Source: Dehalococcoidia bacterium | GTDB taxonomy: Bacteria; Chloroflexota; Dehalococcoidia; Lucifugimonadales; UBA3495 | Direction: 5' to 3' | Length of the DNA stretch: 64,000 bases | Assembly: GCA_012959605.1 (NCBI GenBank) | Contig: DUCU01000012.1 | Location: 59,890-123,889, forward strand | Part shown: positions 10,265-20,375 of the stretch, piece by piece | Layout of the letters: each line of letters begins with the position of its first letter | How positions within the stretch are numbered: position 1 is the stretch's first letter | Made by a program: the position numbers and the translations under genes | Notes under the pieces: model-generated | Told to the model about the DNA's origin: nothing | Database searches by the model: none | The model's input: the letters and a program-made list of their open reading frames with translations, nothing else

Positions 10265-10690
10265 CTAAGAAGGCCGGTCGATTCGCTCTTGTTCTCTTTC
10301 TGCCGCTTTGTGCCTGAGAGGCCTTCCTTTTTCTGGGTGTGGGTCTTTGATTACCCCGTACGATTCAAGGGCTTCGTGGTCTTCTGGTAAATATTCAGTT
10401 ATGGGGAACCCTTCCTCATTAACGAACAGCATTCAATGGCAGTATTTGTAAATCTGCATGTCATCGCAGGCGCAGATCCAAGTGCGGTGCTTTATTTCTT
10501 CATTCTTGTCCGGGTAGAAACGACACGGACATAGCGGCCGTCCAATGTCGTCGATATTCTGTGCTAGACCAAGGATGACTTGCTCAGTTACACCTTCGAC
10601 CGGTGAAACGTAGGTGCCCGATTTTTCGGTGTATTTTTCAACGAAGACCCGCATTCGTTCGGTTGCTTTCTCGCTTGGCTTTTTTACCAT
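10265..10690 (-). CDS. ftrB: Ferredoxin:thioredoxin reductase catalytic (beta) subunit with in-frame TGA (10433-10435) at the last catalytic Cys; candidate selenoprotein, 141 aa
   Basis: CPC-X16-CAC-X8-CH-[TGA] then MLFVNEEGFPITEYLPEDHEALESYGVIKDPHPEKGRPLRHKAAEREQERIDRPS-TAG; read manually from the reverse complement. Confidence 0.8.
10398..10423 (-). promoter_or_regulatory. Candidate bacterial SECIS hairpin
   Basis: GUUAAUG-A-GGAA-GGG-UUCC-C-CAUAAC: 6-bp lower stem with one bulge, A/C mismatch, 4-bp upper stem, GGG loop at +22 to +24 after the UGA. Confidence 0.55.
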
Positions 10691-10837
10691 TTGACTATCT
10701 CTTCCGGCAATGGCGCCGTTAATTTTATTAAGTGGCGTTCCTCAATTTTTGGTTAATCAATGAACTACATTTTACGATACAGTTTGAAATCTAAAAAGTA
10801 CTTTCCTAATTTTAGCTGATTAACTATCCTACCGTTT

Positions 10838-11920
10838 TTACTTTCCCAGTACGATGCCCTCGCACATCTGCACTCCCAGCATCACTTCAGCGATCAACGC
10901 AGTTTCCCAGGTGGTGTGAAAATCCCGCACACCGATGCCCACCGGTATGGCTGTGATTCCCTTTTCAATGAATACGTTGGCGTCGGAACCACCGCCGGTG
11001 GATTCCAAGATCATTTCTAACCCCATGCCCGCCAAAGCCTTGCCGATAATCGCCACGGCACTGCTCTTGGGGTCGATGTTGTAGGCCTGGTATGAGTTGG
11101 TGATGTCTAGATTAATCGAAGCCTCCGGGTACATGGAAGCAACCTCGTCAAACACTCCTTGGAACTTGCGTTCCATGTCGGCCAATTTTTCGTTGCTTAG
11201 ACTACGGAACTCCCCGTCAAGAAAGGCCTGCTCCGGGATGATGTTGCGCTTTAGTCCGCCTTCCATGCGCCCAATATTAGCTGTGGTCTCCTCATCGATG
11301 CGGCCCAAAGGCAAACGACTCAAGATATCTGATGCAATAAGTAGCGCGGAGATTCCTTTCTCTGGTTCTAGGCCGGCATGTGCGGCGCGACCGGTGATGT
11401 AGGCGGTAACCACATTCTGGGATGGGGCTGAGAGAATGATCCGATTCGGCGGGCCTTCGCCGTCGAAGACGATGCCCTTTTTTGCGGCGACCATACTGAA
11501 GTCCAAGTTGTGGGCCCCAACCAGGCCACCCTCTTCGTGACGAGTAAAAATTACCTCGATGGCGCGGTTGGCGCGGTTGGTCGCCAATGCCGACTCAAGG
11601 CCCTCAAGGACGATGGCAACTCCGGCTTTGCAGTCGCCGCCCAGGATGGTGGTGCCGTCAGACCGCAAAACGCCACCGTCAATCACTGGTTTGATGCCCC
11701 TGCCCGGCTCGACAGTGTCCAAGTGGGCCGAGAGCATGATTGGTTCGCCCTCTCCGTCTAGTTTGGCAATCACATTTTTGTAGGCGTCGTGGGACACTTT
11801 TAGTCCAAGAGATTCCAGCCGAGAACTGACCTCAGCGTCCATGGCGTCTTCTTCACCGCTGGGACTGTCAATCTTGATTAGTTCCATTAACGTTTTTACC
11901 AGTCGTTCTTCATCTGCCAA
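10838..11920 (-). CDS. M20 family metallopeptidase (peptidase T-like)
   Basis: MLSAHLDTVEPG, TILGGDCKAGVAIVLEGLE, FTRHEEGGLVGAHNLD. Confidence 0.9.
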   Translation of the reverse strand: MADEERLVKTLMELIKIDSPSGEEDAMDAEVSSRLESLGLKVSHDAYKNVIAKLDGEGEPIMLSAHLDTVEPGRGIKPVIDGGVLRSDGTTILGGDCKAGVAIVLEGLESALATNRANRAIEVIFTRHEEGGLVGAHNLDFSMVAAKKGIVFDGEGPPNRIILSAPSQNVVTAYITGRAAHAGLEPEKGISALLIASDILSRLPLGRIDEETTANIGRMEGGLKRNIIPEQAFLDGEFRSLSNEKLADMERKFQGVFDEVASMYPEASINLDITNSYQAYNIDPKSSAVAIIGKALAGMGLEMILESTGGGSDANVFIEKGITAIPVGIGVRDFHTTWETALIAEVMLGVQMCEGIVLGK

Positions 11921-11963
11921 ACTATTTCTCCGAGTCTTTTTGGGACTGAATCTGAGTTATGGG

Positions 11964-12266
11964 TTAAGGGAGGGCGGCCACGGCTTTGATCTCAACCAGG
12001 AAAACCGGCCAACTACGTAGGTGGTGAACTCGACAACGTTGCTGAAATCTGCACCGGCTCCGGATAATACGTGACCCAAGTTCTGCAAAGCCTGTCGGGT
12101 CTGGGCTGCGGCATCGTTCTTGCCCACCAAGGTTCCATCAGCGTCCACGATCACCTGGTCGGCCAGATAGACCAACTTCCCAGGTCTTACGCTCATCCCC
12201 AAGGAATAGGCACCAACGTTTGGGCGCTTGGGCCCTGGTGATAACGGGCCGTTCGATATCTGCCAT
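11964..12266 (-). pseudogene. RidA/YjgF-family protein remnant with frameshift and internal deletion
   Basis: MADIERPVITRAQAP | frameshift | NVGAYSLGMSVRPGKLVYLADQVIVDADG...NVVEFTTYVVGR | deletion/frameshift | FLVEIKAVAALP-TAA. Confidence 0.75.
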
Positions 12267-12367
12267 GGTGTCCCTCCAGAATCCCCGGCTAGTTTATTAT
12301 CGGCCAATTATAGGGTGCGGCGAGCTTGAACCGCTACCACCAATTACCGCGTGCTATACTCGGCGCC

Positions 12368-12793
12368 ATGGCAGCAGAGACACCAAGACCCAAGGTTGGC
12401 GTAGGCGTGATTTTCGTGCGTAATGACATGGTATTTCTGGCCAAAAGACACGGTGCCCACGGCGAAGACACCTGGGCCTCTGCCGGCGGTCATCTGGAGA
12501 ACGGCGAGACCCTGGAAGAATGCGGACGACGCGAGTCCATGGAAGAGCTGGGGCTGGCGGTTGGGGATTTACGTTATCTCTGTGTTAGCAACATAATCGC
12601 CTACGACAAACACTACGTGGATATTGAGTTTGTCGGCGACATAGGCGATCAGGAACCAAGGCTCATGGAACCGGATGCGTTTATCGATAGCGGATGGTTT
12701 CCCTTTAATAACCTTCCTGAGCCGCTGTTCCACGCCATGCGCTACGCCCTGGATAGCTACCGCACCGGGCAGCAATATTTTCCCGGTGATTAG
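12368..12793 (+). CDS. NUDIX hydrolase
   Basis: GGHLENGETLEECGRRESMEELGL matches GX5EX7REUXEEXGU. Confidence 0.93.
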   Translation: MAAETPRPKVGVGVIFVRNDMVFLAKRHGAHGEDTWASAGGHLENGETLEECGRRESMEELGLAVGDLRYLCVSNIIAYDKHYVDIEFVGDIGDQEPRLMEPDAFIDSGWFPFNNLPEPLFHAMRYALDSYRTGQQYFPGD

Positions 12794-12830
12794 TTAATCA
12801 ATAAACAAATCGCAGAACATGGAGTTTGGT

Positions 12831-13502
12831 ATGGCAGCGAAAAAAGGAAACGGCCTGCTGATGATCTACAGCGATGTGCCGGCCGAGCATGAAGAAGAGT
12901 ACAACCGTTGGTACAACGAGGAGCACATCCCTGAGCGATTGTCCATTCCCGGTGTGCTGAACGCGGCACGGTATGAAGCAGTGCAGGGCGGCCCCCGGTA
13001 TCTGGCTTCCTACGAGTTGGAGTCGGCCGACACCTGGCATTCGGATGCTTGGCAAAAATGGCTGAAGGAACCCACGGAATGGTCCAAGAAAATGTCTCCC
13101 AGAACCATTGGGACGGCATATATCAGAAACCTCTACACTCGCATCTACCCAGACAATGTGTCCGAGGACACGGCCAACGCCGATATGGCGCCGGTGGTCC
13201 TGGTGGGGCGGATGTCGGTTCCGGAAGATATCGACGAGAAATTTAACAAGGCCTATAACACCGAGCGTCTACCGGAAGCCCTAAAGATTCCTGGCTACAT
13301 CCGGGCCCGGCGGTTCGAGTGCGTTATGGGCGCTCCCAAGTACAGCACGGTCCACGAAATGGAGTCCATGGACGTGGTCAACGGAGAGGGATGGAAGGCC
13401 TGGAGCCCCATGGTCACTCCCGTGTGGAATACCGAAATCAGACCCCATATGGTCCATGAAGAGGGTTCACCTGGGGTTTATCAGCGGGTATTCCCAAAAT
13501 AA
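12831..13502 (+). CDS. Protein with two tandem dimeric alpha-beta barrel-like domains (EthD/DUF4286-like)
   Basis: MAAKKGNGLLMIYSDVPAEHEEEYNRWYNEEHIPERLSIPG, with similar second half MSVPEDIDEKFNKAYNTERLPEALKIPG. Confidence 0.65.
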   Translation: MAAKKGNGLLMIYSDVPAEHEEEYNRWYNEEHIPERLSIPGVLNAARYEAVQGGPRYLASYELESADTWHSDAWQKWLKEPTEWSKKMSPRTIGTAYIRNLYTRIYPDNVSEDTANADMAPVVLVGRMSVPEDIDEKFNKAYNTERLPEALKIPGYIRARRFECVMGAPKYSTVHEMESMDVVNGEGWKAWSPMVTPVWNTEIRPHMVHEEGSPGVYQRVFPK

Positions 13503-13535
13503 ACATAAACTAGACTCAATTTTGAGCAGGTTTGA

Positions 13536-13574
13536 AGAGCGCTGTCTGATGAATGTCAGTCGACGCTCTTTTTA
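13536..13574 (+). terminator. Intrinsic terminator
   Basis: AAGAGCG...CGCTCTTTTT with inner CTGTCTGA/TCAG pairing. Confidence 0.75.
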
Positions 13575-13789
13575 ATGCACTGATAGCGATTAATTATCTC
13601 GAAATCGTTAATAAATAAGACTATTTATTGCATATCGGGCTATTTTTAACTGGTTGAGGCCGTAATCGCTTTCTAGCAAAATAACCCCTTAGGCACGGTA
13701 TTTATGGAGACTGGTTCTTTGGGTATCCACATGACATAAAATAGACCGTTTTTAGGCCTGTTTTTGAGGCTAAATAGCCTTAAATCTGG

Positions 13790-13795
13790 TATAAT
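13790..13795 (+). promoter_or_regulatory. Putative -10 element upstream of gyrB
   Basis: TATAAT in AAATCTGGTATAATAGATAC; -35 poorly defined. Confidence 0.45.
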
Positions 13796-13889
13796 AGATA
13801 CAGTTGGAAAGGCTCGGTACCCTGCCGTTTTTAACTCCCCTTTTCACGTGTAATTGTTTCTTTGATTGTCCAACGAATTCCTAGGGTGA

Positions 13890-15833
<1,944 letters not shown>

Positions 15834-16030
15834 TCCAGATATACAGACCAAAGGCTAGTGATAAACCCACCGGCCTTTGGAAACTGGCCTAACTTGGTTT
15901 ATAATAGGTGCGACGGCTTTTTTAAGTCGGGTTCGCGCCTATTATTACGGTTGGACCCGGAAAGCATGACATAATATAGACGTTCGATCGGCCGATTACG
16001 CGCCGGAGCAGAGATCGCAGGAGGAGCAAG

Positions 16031-16300
16031 TTGCCCGCAAAGAAGGCTGGTCGCCAGCAGATAAAGAGAGCCGTACGTACCAGAGGAGACCGCACCGAAA
16101 CCAGGTCAGCAATGGCTAACGCCTTGCGTTCCGTGGAAGCTGGTGACGTAGCAGAAGCTGAGATTGCCGTGAAAACGGCGTTGATTACGCTGGACCGAGC
16201 TGTTCAAAAAGGCATCTTGCACAAGAACAACGTGAACCGACGCAAGTCACGCATGGCAGCCAATCTTAATAAGATGAAGGCCGCTGTCGCCTCCGCTTAG
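16031..16300 (+). CDS. rpsT: 30S ribosomal protein S20 (TTG start)
   Basis: PAKKAGRQQIKRAVRTR...LHKNNVNRRKSRMAANLNK; SD AGGAGG just upstream. Confidence 0.93.
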   Translation: MPAKKAGRQQIKRAVRTRGDRTETRSAMANALRSVEAGDVAEAEIAVKTALITLDRAVQKGILHKNNVNRRKSRMAANLNKMKAAVASA

Positions 16301-16324
16301 ACCAAACACCCAGTCGAGAATCTA

Positions 16325-16360
16325 AATCCTTCCTTGTTAAAACAAGGAAGGATTTTTTTT
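16325..16360 (+). terminator. Intrinsic terminator after rpsT
   Basis: AATCCTTCCTTGTT-AA-AACAAGGAAGGATTTTTTTT. Confidence 0.9.
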
Positions 16361-16412
16361 GTGGTATACACTCGGACCCTAATCAATCCTGGTATATCGT
16401 GACAGGGAATCG

Positions 16413-16460
16413 TTGACACGTGGCGGAGCCTTTGCTAGCCTGTTTTCAGAACATTTGTTT
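16413..16460 (+). promoter_or_regulatory. lexA promoter and candidate SOS box
   Basis: TTGACA (16413-16418)-N17-TAGCCT (16436-16441); GAACATTTGTTT (16449-16460) resembles GAAC-N4-GTTC. Confidence 0.5.
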
Positions 16461-16528
16461 CTTATGTAAAGCATCTCGATTAGAACCCAAGCACTGGTTT
16501 CCAAGTCGGCTCGATCTAAAAGGACTAT

Positions 16529-17191
16529 ATGGTAAGCAGAAAAAAAATGCCGCCCCGCAGACAACGAATCCTTGGATTCCTTCAGGAGTTTTACCTGGAG
16601 AACGGCATCCCGCCCACGGTGCGCGACATCCAGAAAGCCTGTGATATCAGCTCAACTTCCGTTGTGGACTACAACTTGGACAAACTGGAGCAAGCTGGGT
16701 ACATTAACCGCCGCCCTGATGTTGCCCGTGGGATCAAGATATTGGACCAAGACGGTCAGCCGGTTTCCAACGCCCCCAGGGTTCAAATCGTCGGAGCCAT
16801 CGCTGCCGGTATACCGATTCCTGCTTGGAGTACAGAGGCGTCCGAGTCCAGCCAGGAATTCGACACTGTTGAAGTGGCGCCGGAGCTACAGCGTCAGCAC
16901 GGCACGTTATTTGCCTTGAGAGTAAAAGGCACGTCAATGATCGACGCGCTGATCGACGACGGTGACGTTGTCATCATCAAGCCGTCCAATACTGTGAATA
17001 ATGGCGAGACGGTGGTTGCGTGGTTGAAAGAAGAGGAAGAGACCACACTGAAGAAGTTTTACGCTGAGGGCAGCCAGGTCCGTCTACAACCGGCCAACAG
17101 CACCATGGATCCAATCTATTGCGCTGCCGACAACGTGGAAGTTCGCGGAAAAGTCGTCTCGGTAATCCGCCAACTGGGTAAAAACCTCTAG
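16529..17191 (+). CDS. lexA: LexA repressor
   Basis: N-terminal wHTH PPTVRDIQKACDISSTSVVDYNLDKLEQAGYI, AAG cleavage motif, Ser/Lys peptidase motifs GTSMIDALIDDGD. Confidence 0.96.
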   Translation: MVSRKKMPPRRQRILGFLQEFYLENGIPPTVRDIQKACDISSTSVVDYNLDKLEQAGYINRRPDVARGIKILDQDGQPVSNAPRVQIVGAIAAGIPIPAWSTEASESSQEFDTVEVAPELQRQHGTLFALRVKGTSMIDALIDDGDVVIIKPSNTVNNGETVVAWLKEEEETTLKKFYAEGSQVRLQPANSTMDPIYCAADNVEVRGKVVSVIRQLGKNL

Positions 17192-17267
17192 CTCTTAAAA
17201 ACTTAAAAGGCCCGGCCATTGGCGGGGCCTTTTTGTTTGGCCGGAGAGCTACCAGGATTACAATTAC

Positions 17268-17624
17268 TTAGCGTCGGCTGTTGCTCAGAGCGCCATAGGT
17301 GGCAACGCAGAAGGGAACACAGTAAGTGAGAGGGACTTTCCAATAAAGGGCGCTGTTCCAGCTTCCTGAGAAGAGTACATCGCCCTGATTCAGCAGGGTT
17401 AGGGCGGACCCGACTACTAATGCGATGATAAACGACCTTCGCAGCATGGGCCGATGCTTTATGGCACACCGAGTGCATTTAACGGTTGGACCTTGGTCTG
17501 TGGCTCCTTCGGGGACCGGTTTCTTAAAGGCGTAAGACCGACCCTTGCCGGCTGGCCTCCCGCATTGGTCGCAAAAGGTGTGTTGGGTGGCGCCCCCAGC
17601 GTTGATAGCCAGCGCATCTGCCAT
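17268..17624 (-). CDS. Zinc-ribbon plus membrane protein; C-terminus resembles NrtS nitrate/nitrite transporter family
   Basis: CDQCGRPAGKG...CTRCAIKHRP then RRSFIIALVVGSALTLLNQGDVLF...VPLTYCVPFCVATYGALSNSR. Confidence 0.55.
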   Translation of the reverse strand: MADALAINAGGATQHTFCDQCGRPAGKGRSYAFKKPVPEGATDQGPTVKCTRCAIKHRPMLRRSFIIALVVGSALTLLNQGDVLFSGSWNSALYWKVPLTYCVPFCVATYGALSNSRR

Positions 17625-17867
17625 TGGTATGTCTCCGGAGGTTAGAAAGGCCCGTCTCATAATCAGACACCGTGCCTGAATGACGCAATTGTAGGCGTCT
17701 ATGAAAAACGTGTCAACGAGATTTTCGCTATCTAAGACCGTCACGGGCATTGGAAATTCTTGTTAATGCTTCGGTCGGTATCTATACTTAGCCAAGCTCG
17801 GCGGTGTCCGTTAGGTGGTACCCGCCCGGTAGTCACCTGGACCTTTTTTAAGACTTGGAGCCGACAG

Positions 17868-18536
17868 ATGTACGATTTCCACACCCATACTTTCCTCAGT
17901 GACGGCGTATTGTCACCAATTGAACTGATACGCCGGGCCTACGTGCGCGGCTACCGAGCTATGGCAGTTACCGACCATGTGGGTCTGGGAAATGTGGAGT
18001 TCGTGCTGAAGACGCTGATTATTGATTGTGCCCAGGCGACCAAGCGTTGGGACATCTTGGTTCTGCCTGGTGTGGAGATCACCCACGTGCCCAAGGACGA
18101 CATCGATTTGGTAGCGCGGACGGCCAAGGAGATGGGCGCCAAGTTGGTTGCGGTGCACGGTGAGACTCCTGTAGAACCAGTGGAACCGGGCACCAACGAG
18201 GCCGCGTTGCGTTCTGATTACGTGGACGTGCTGGCACACCCAGGATTGATTACCTATGAAGAAGCCCGATGGGCTGCAGAAAAGGGCATCTATCTCGAGG
18301 TGTCAGCCCGCAAAGGGCACAGCTTGGCCAATGGCCACGTGGTGAAGACAGCTCGCGAGGCTGGGGCAATCACAGTGCTGGACTCAGACGCTCACGAGCC
18401 CGATGATCTACTGACCCCGGATATTAGACACAAAATAGCTAAGGGAGCTGGTCTTAACGACGATGAAATTCACGCGTTGCTAGAGACGAACCCGCAAAAG
18501 CTGCTGGCGAAGCTGGGATTCCCGATTATTCTGTAG
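17868..18536 (+). CDS. PHP domain (histidinol phosphatase-like) metal-dependent phosphoesterase
   Basis: MYDFHTHTFLSDGVLSPIELIRRAYVRGYRAMAVTDHVGL. Confidence 0.9.
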   Translation: MYDFHTHTFLSDGVLSPIELIRRAYVRGYRAMAVTDHVGLGNVEFVLKTLIIDCAQATKRWDILVLPGVEITHVPKDDIDLVARTAKEMGAKLVAVHGETPVEPVEPGTNEAALRSDYVDVLAHPGLITYEEARWAAEKGIYLEVSARKGHSLANGHVVKTAREAGAITVLDSDAHEPDDLLTPDIRHKIAKGAGLNDDEIHALLETNPQKLLAKLGFPIIL

Positions 18537-18555
18537 GGAACAACCCCGGCGAATC

Positions 18556-18696
18556 CTAAGACTTGCCGATCCGGAACACCTTGGTACCACACTCAGGGCA
18601 AAGACCCTGGGTGGCAGGACGGCCGTTCTTTAGTGTGACCTGACGAGGACCAGAGATCTCCCGTTTGTTTCGGCACTTAAAGCAATAGGCTTCCAT
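18556..18696 (-). CDS. Small zinc-ribbon protein (DUF5679-like), 46 aa
   Basis: Manual translation: MEAYCFKCRNKREISGPRQVTLKNGRPATQGLCPECGTKVFRIGKS; below the ORF-track length cutoff. Confidence 0.85.
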   Translation of the reverse strand: MEAYCFKCRNKREISGPRQVTLKNGRPATQGLCPECGTKVFRIGKS

Positions 18697-18787
18697 ATTA
18701 TTTACCCCCAATGTCTAGGTCAGATTATTGTGTCAAAGTGCGTTATTCCGAAGGCCAATCTGTATTTGGGTTTACGTAACGCCATTA

Positions 18788-18815
18788 ACTATACAATTTG
18801 AGCTTAAATTGTCAA
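18788..18815 (-). promoter_or_regulatory. Sigma70-type promoter for the small zinc-ribbon gene
   Basis: Minus strand TTGACA-N16-TATAGT. Confidence 0.65.
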
Positions 18816-18934
18816 GAAATTCGCGTTATATGTTAGCGAATTGATAACGCTATATTGACAATATCGTCATATATCGCCGCAACATACAGCTGGGCAGAGG
18901 AAATAAGCATTTACCCCGAGTTGGTTGAGAGAGA

Positions 18935-19903
18935 CTAGACGGAGGTCGGAGCGTAGGGGGAAGGAAAGCCAGCTTGAAAGACCTTTGCGGGATGCCAGGA
19001 GTTTGTTGGCTTGTCGAACCGGACCAATGCCAAGAAAACGCCGTCCAAGTTGTAGGCTCGACATTCTTCCATATACCCGGTATCGAGTTCTGGCTGACCC
19101 AGCGTGATCGACTGGCCGTGGAGCAGGTGATCTTCAGCGTTTTGGTTTAGCGTGATGCTCTTGAGGTTTCTCAACACCCGGTCAACGGGATAGAGGTACT
19201 GTTGCCATCCGTCTGGGCTGTTGGCTGCTTCCTCAATTTGCTCCAGGGTGACGCCTTCTTCGGCCGGAAACCCGCCACAGAGAAGACGGACCAGGTCGGC
19301 CACATGGCCGCCGCACCCAAGGGCTTCGCCAACGTCGTGGGCCAGGGAACGTATGTAAGTACCCTGCCCGCATTCCACGTCCAAGACCAGTTTTGGGGTT
19401 TCGAACTCGATGATCCGGATATCGTGGATCTCCACCGGACGGGATTTTCGTTCCACTTCAATTCCGGCGCGGGCTAGTTTGTAGAGTCGTTGGCCATCGA
19501 CTTTGATGGCACTGTACATGGGGGGTGTCTGCTGAACCACTCCGATCCAAGGACGTAGGCTATCTTCGACTGCCTCTCTGGTGATCCCCTCTGCATCTCC
19601 GGTTTTCACAACCTCGCCTTCTGCGTCGTAGGTTGTGGTAGCGACGCCTAGGGTAATCTCCACTCGGTAAAGCTTCTTGCCGCCAACAACGTTTTCCATG
19701 AGGCGGGTGGCCTGGCCAAATGCCACGGGGAGTACGCCGCGCGCTAGCGGGTCCATGGTGCCGCAGTGGCCGACTTTTTGGCGTTGTCCGGTGATGCGCT
19801 TGATCTGGCGCAGGGCGTCCATGGAGGTGATACCGGGAGGTTTGAACAGGTTGACGAAGCCGTTGACCACGGGTGGTTTGCCGCCGGATTTGGGGTTGCC
19901 CAC
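18935..19903 (-). CDS. truB: tRNA pseudouridine(55) synthase
   Basis: GFVNLFKPPGITSMDALRQIKRITGQRQKVGHCGTMDPLARGVLPV. Confidence 0.96.
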   Translation of the reverse strand: MGNPKSGGKPPVVNGFVNLFKPPGITSMDALRQIKRITGQRQKVGHCGTMDPLARGVLPVAFGQATRLMENVVGGKKLYRVEITLGVATTTYDAEGEVVKTGDAEGITREAVEDSLRPWIGVVQQTPPMYSAIKVDGQRLYKLARAGIEVERKSRPVEIHDIRIIEFETPKLVLDVECGQGTYIRSLAHDVGEALGCGGHVADLVRLLCGGFPAEEGVTLEQIEEAANSPDGWQQYLYPVDRVLRNLKSITLNQNAEDHLLHGQSITLGQPELDTGYMEECRAYNLDGVFLALVRFDKPTNSWHPAKVFQAGFPSPYAPTSV

Positions 19904-19905
19904 GC

Positions 19906-20298
19906 TTAGTTGTCGCTCGAGACGTTTGGGGCCGGAAAATCTTCAGTAGCAGGCTCGTCTGGCTTAACTTCGTTTAATAATCGCAGCAGCTGGTCGGCTT
20001 CCTGGAGGGAGTCGTCAAGCAGGTAGGTCATGAACGGGGTGTGCTTCATGTTGATGCGGTTGCGAATCTCACGGCGCATGAAAGACGCAGCAGATTGGAG
20101 ACCTTCCAGGGCTTCTTTCCGTTGTTTGTCATTGCCCAGAACGCTGATGTAGACCCTGGCGCTGCGCAAATCAGAACTTGATTCCACCCTGGTTATGCTG
20201 ACTACAGCGTTCAGGCGTGGGTCTTTTATCTGACGTGCGAGAACAGTGCTAATCTCTTCGCGCAGCTGTTCATTTATGCGGTCAGTGCGTCGCGACAT
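19906..20298 (-). CDS. rbfA: Ribosome-binding factor A
   Basis: RTDRINEQLREEISTVLARQIKDPRL; gene order with infB/truB. Confidence 0.95.
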   Translation of the reverse strand: MSRRTDRINEQLREEISTVLARQIKDPRLNAVVSITRVESSSDLRSARVYISVLGNDKQRKEALEGLQSAASFMRREIRNRINMKHTPFMTYLLDDSLQEADQLLRLLNEVKPDEPATEDFPAPNVSSDN

Positions 20299-20375
20299 GG
20301 CAGGTGTACCTTTGGCGTCTCATGCTCGCTTGGTCAGAGTCCAATGGGCCCATGACTTAGGCAGAAAAGCGAGGA

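Noticed and set aside
10154-10390. 78-aa plus-strand ORF opposite the ftrB extension
   Set aside because: Antisense shadow of the minus-strand FTR C-terminus; no recognisable protein features.
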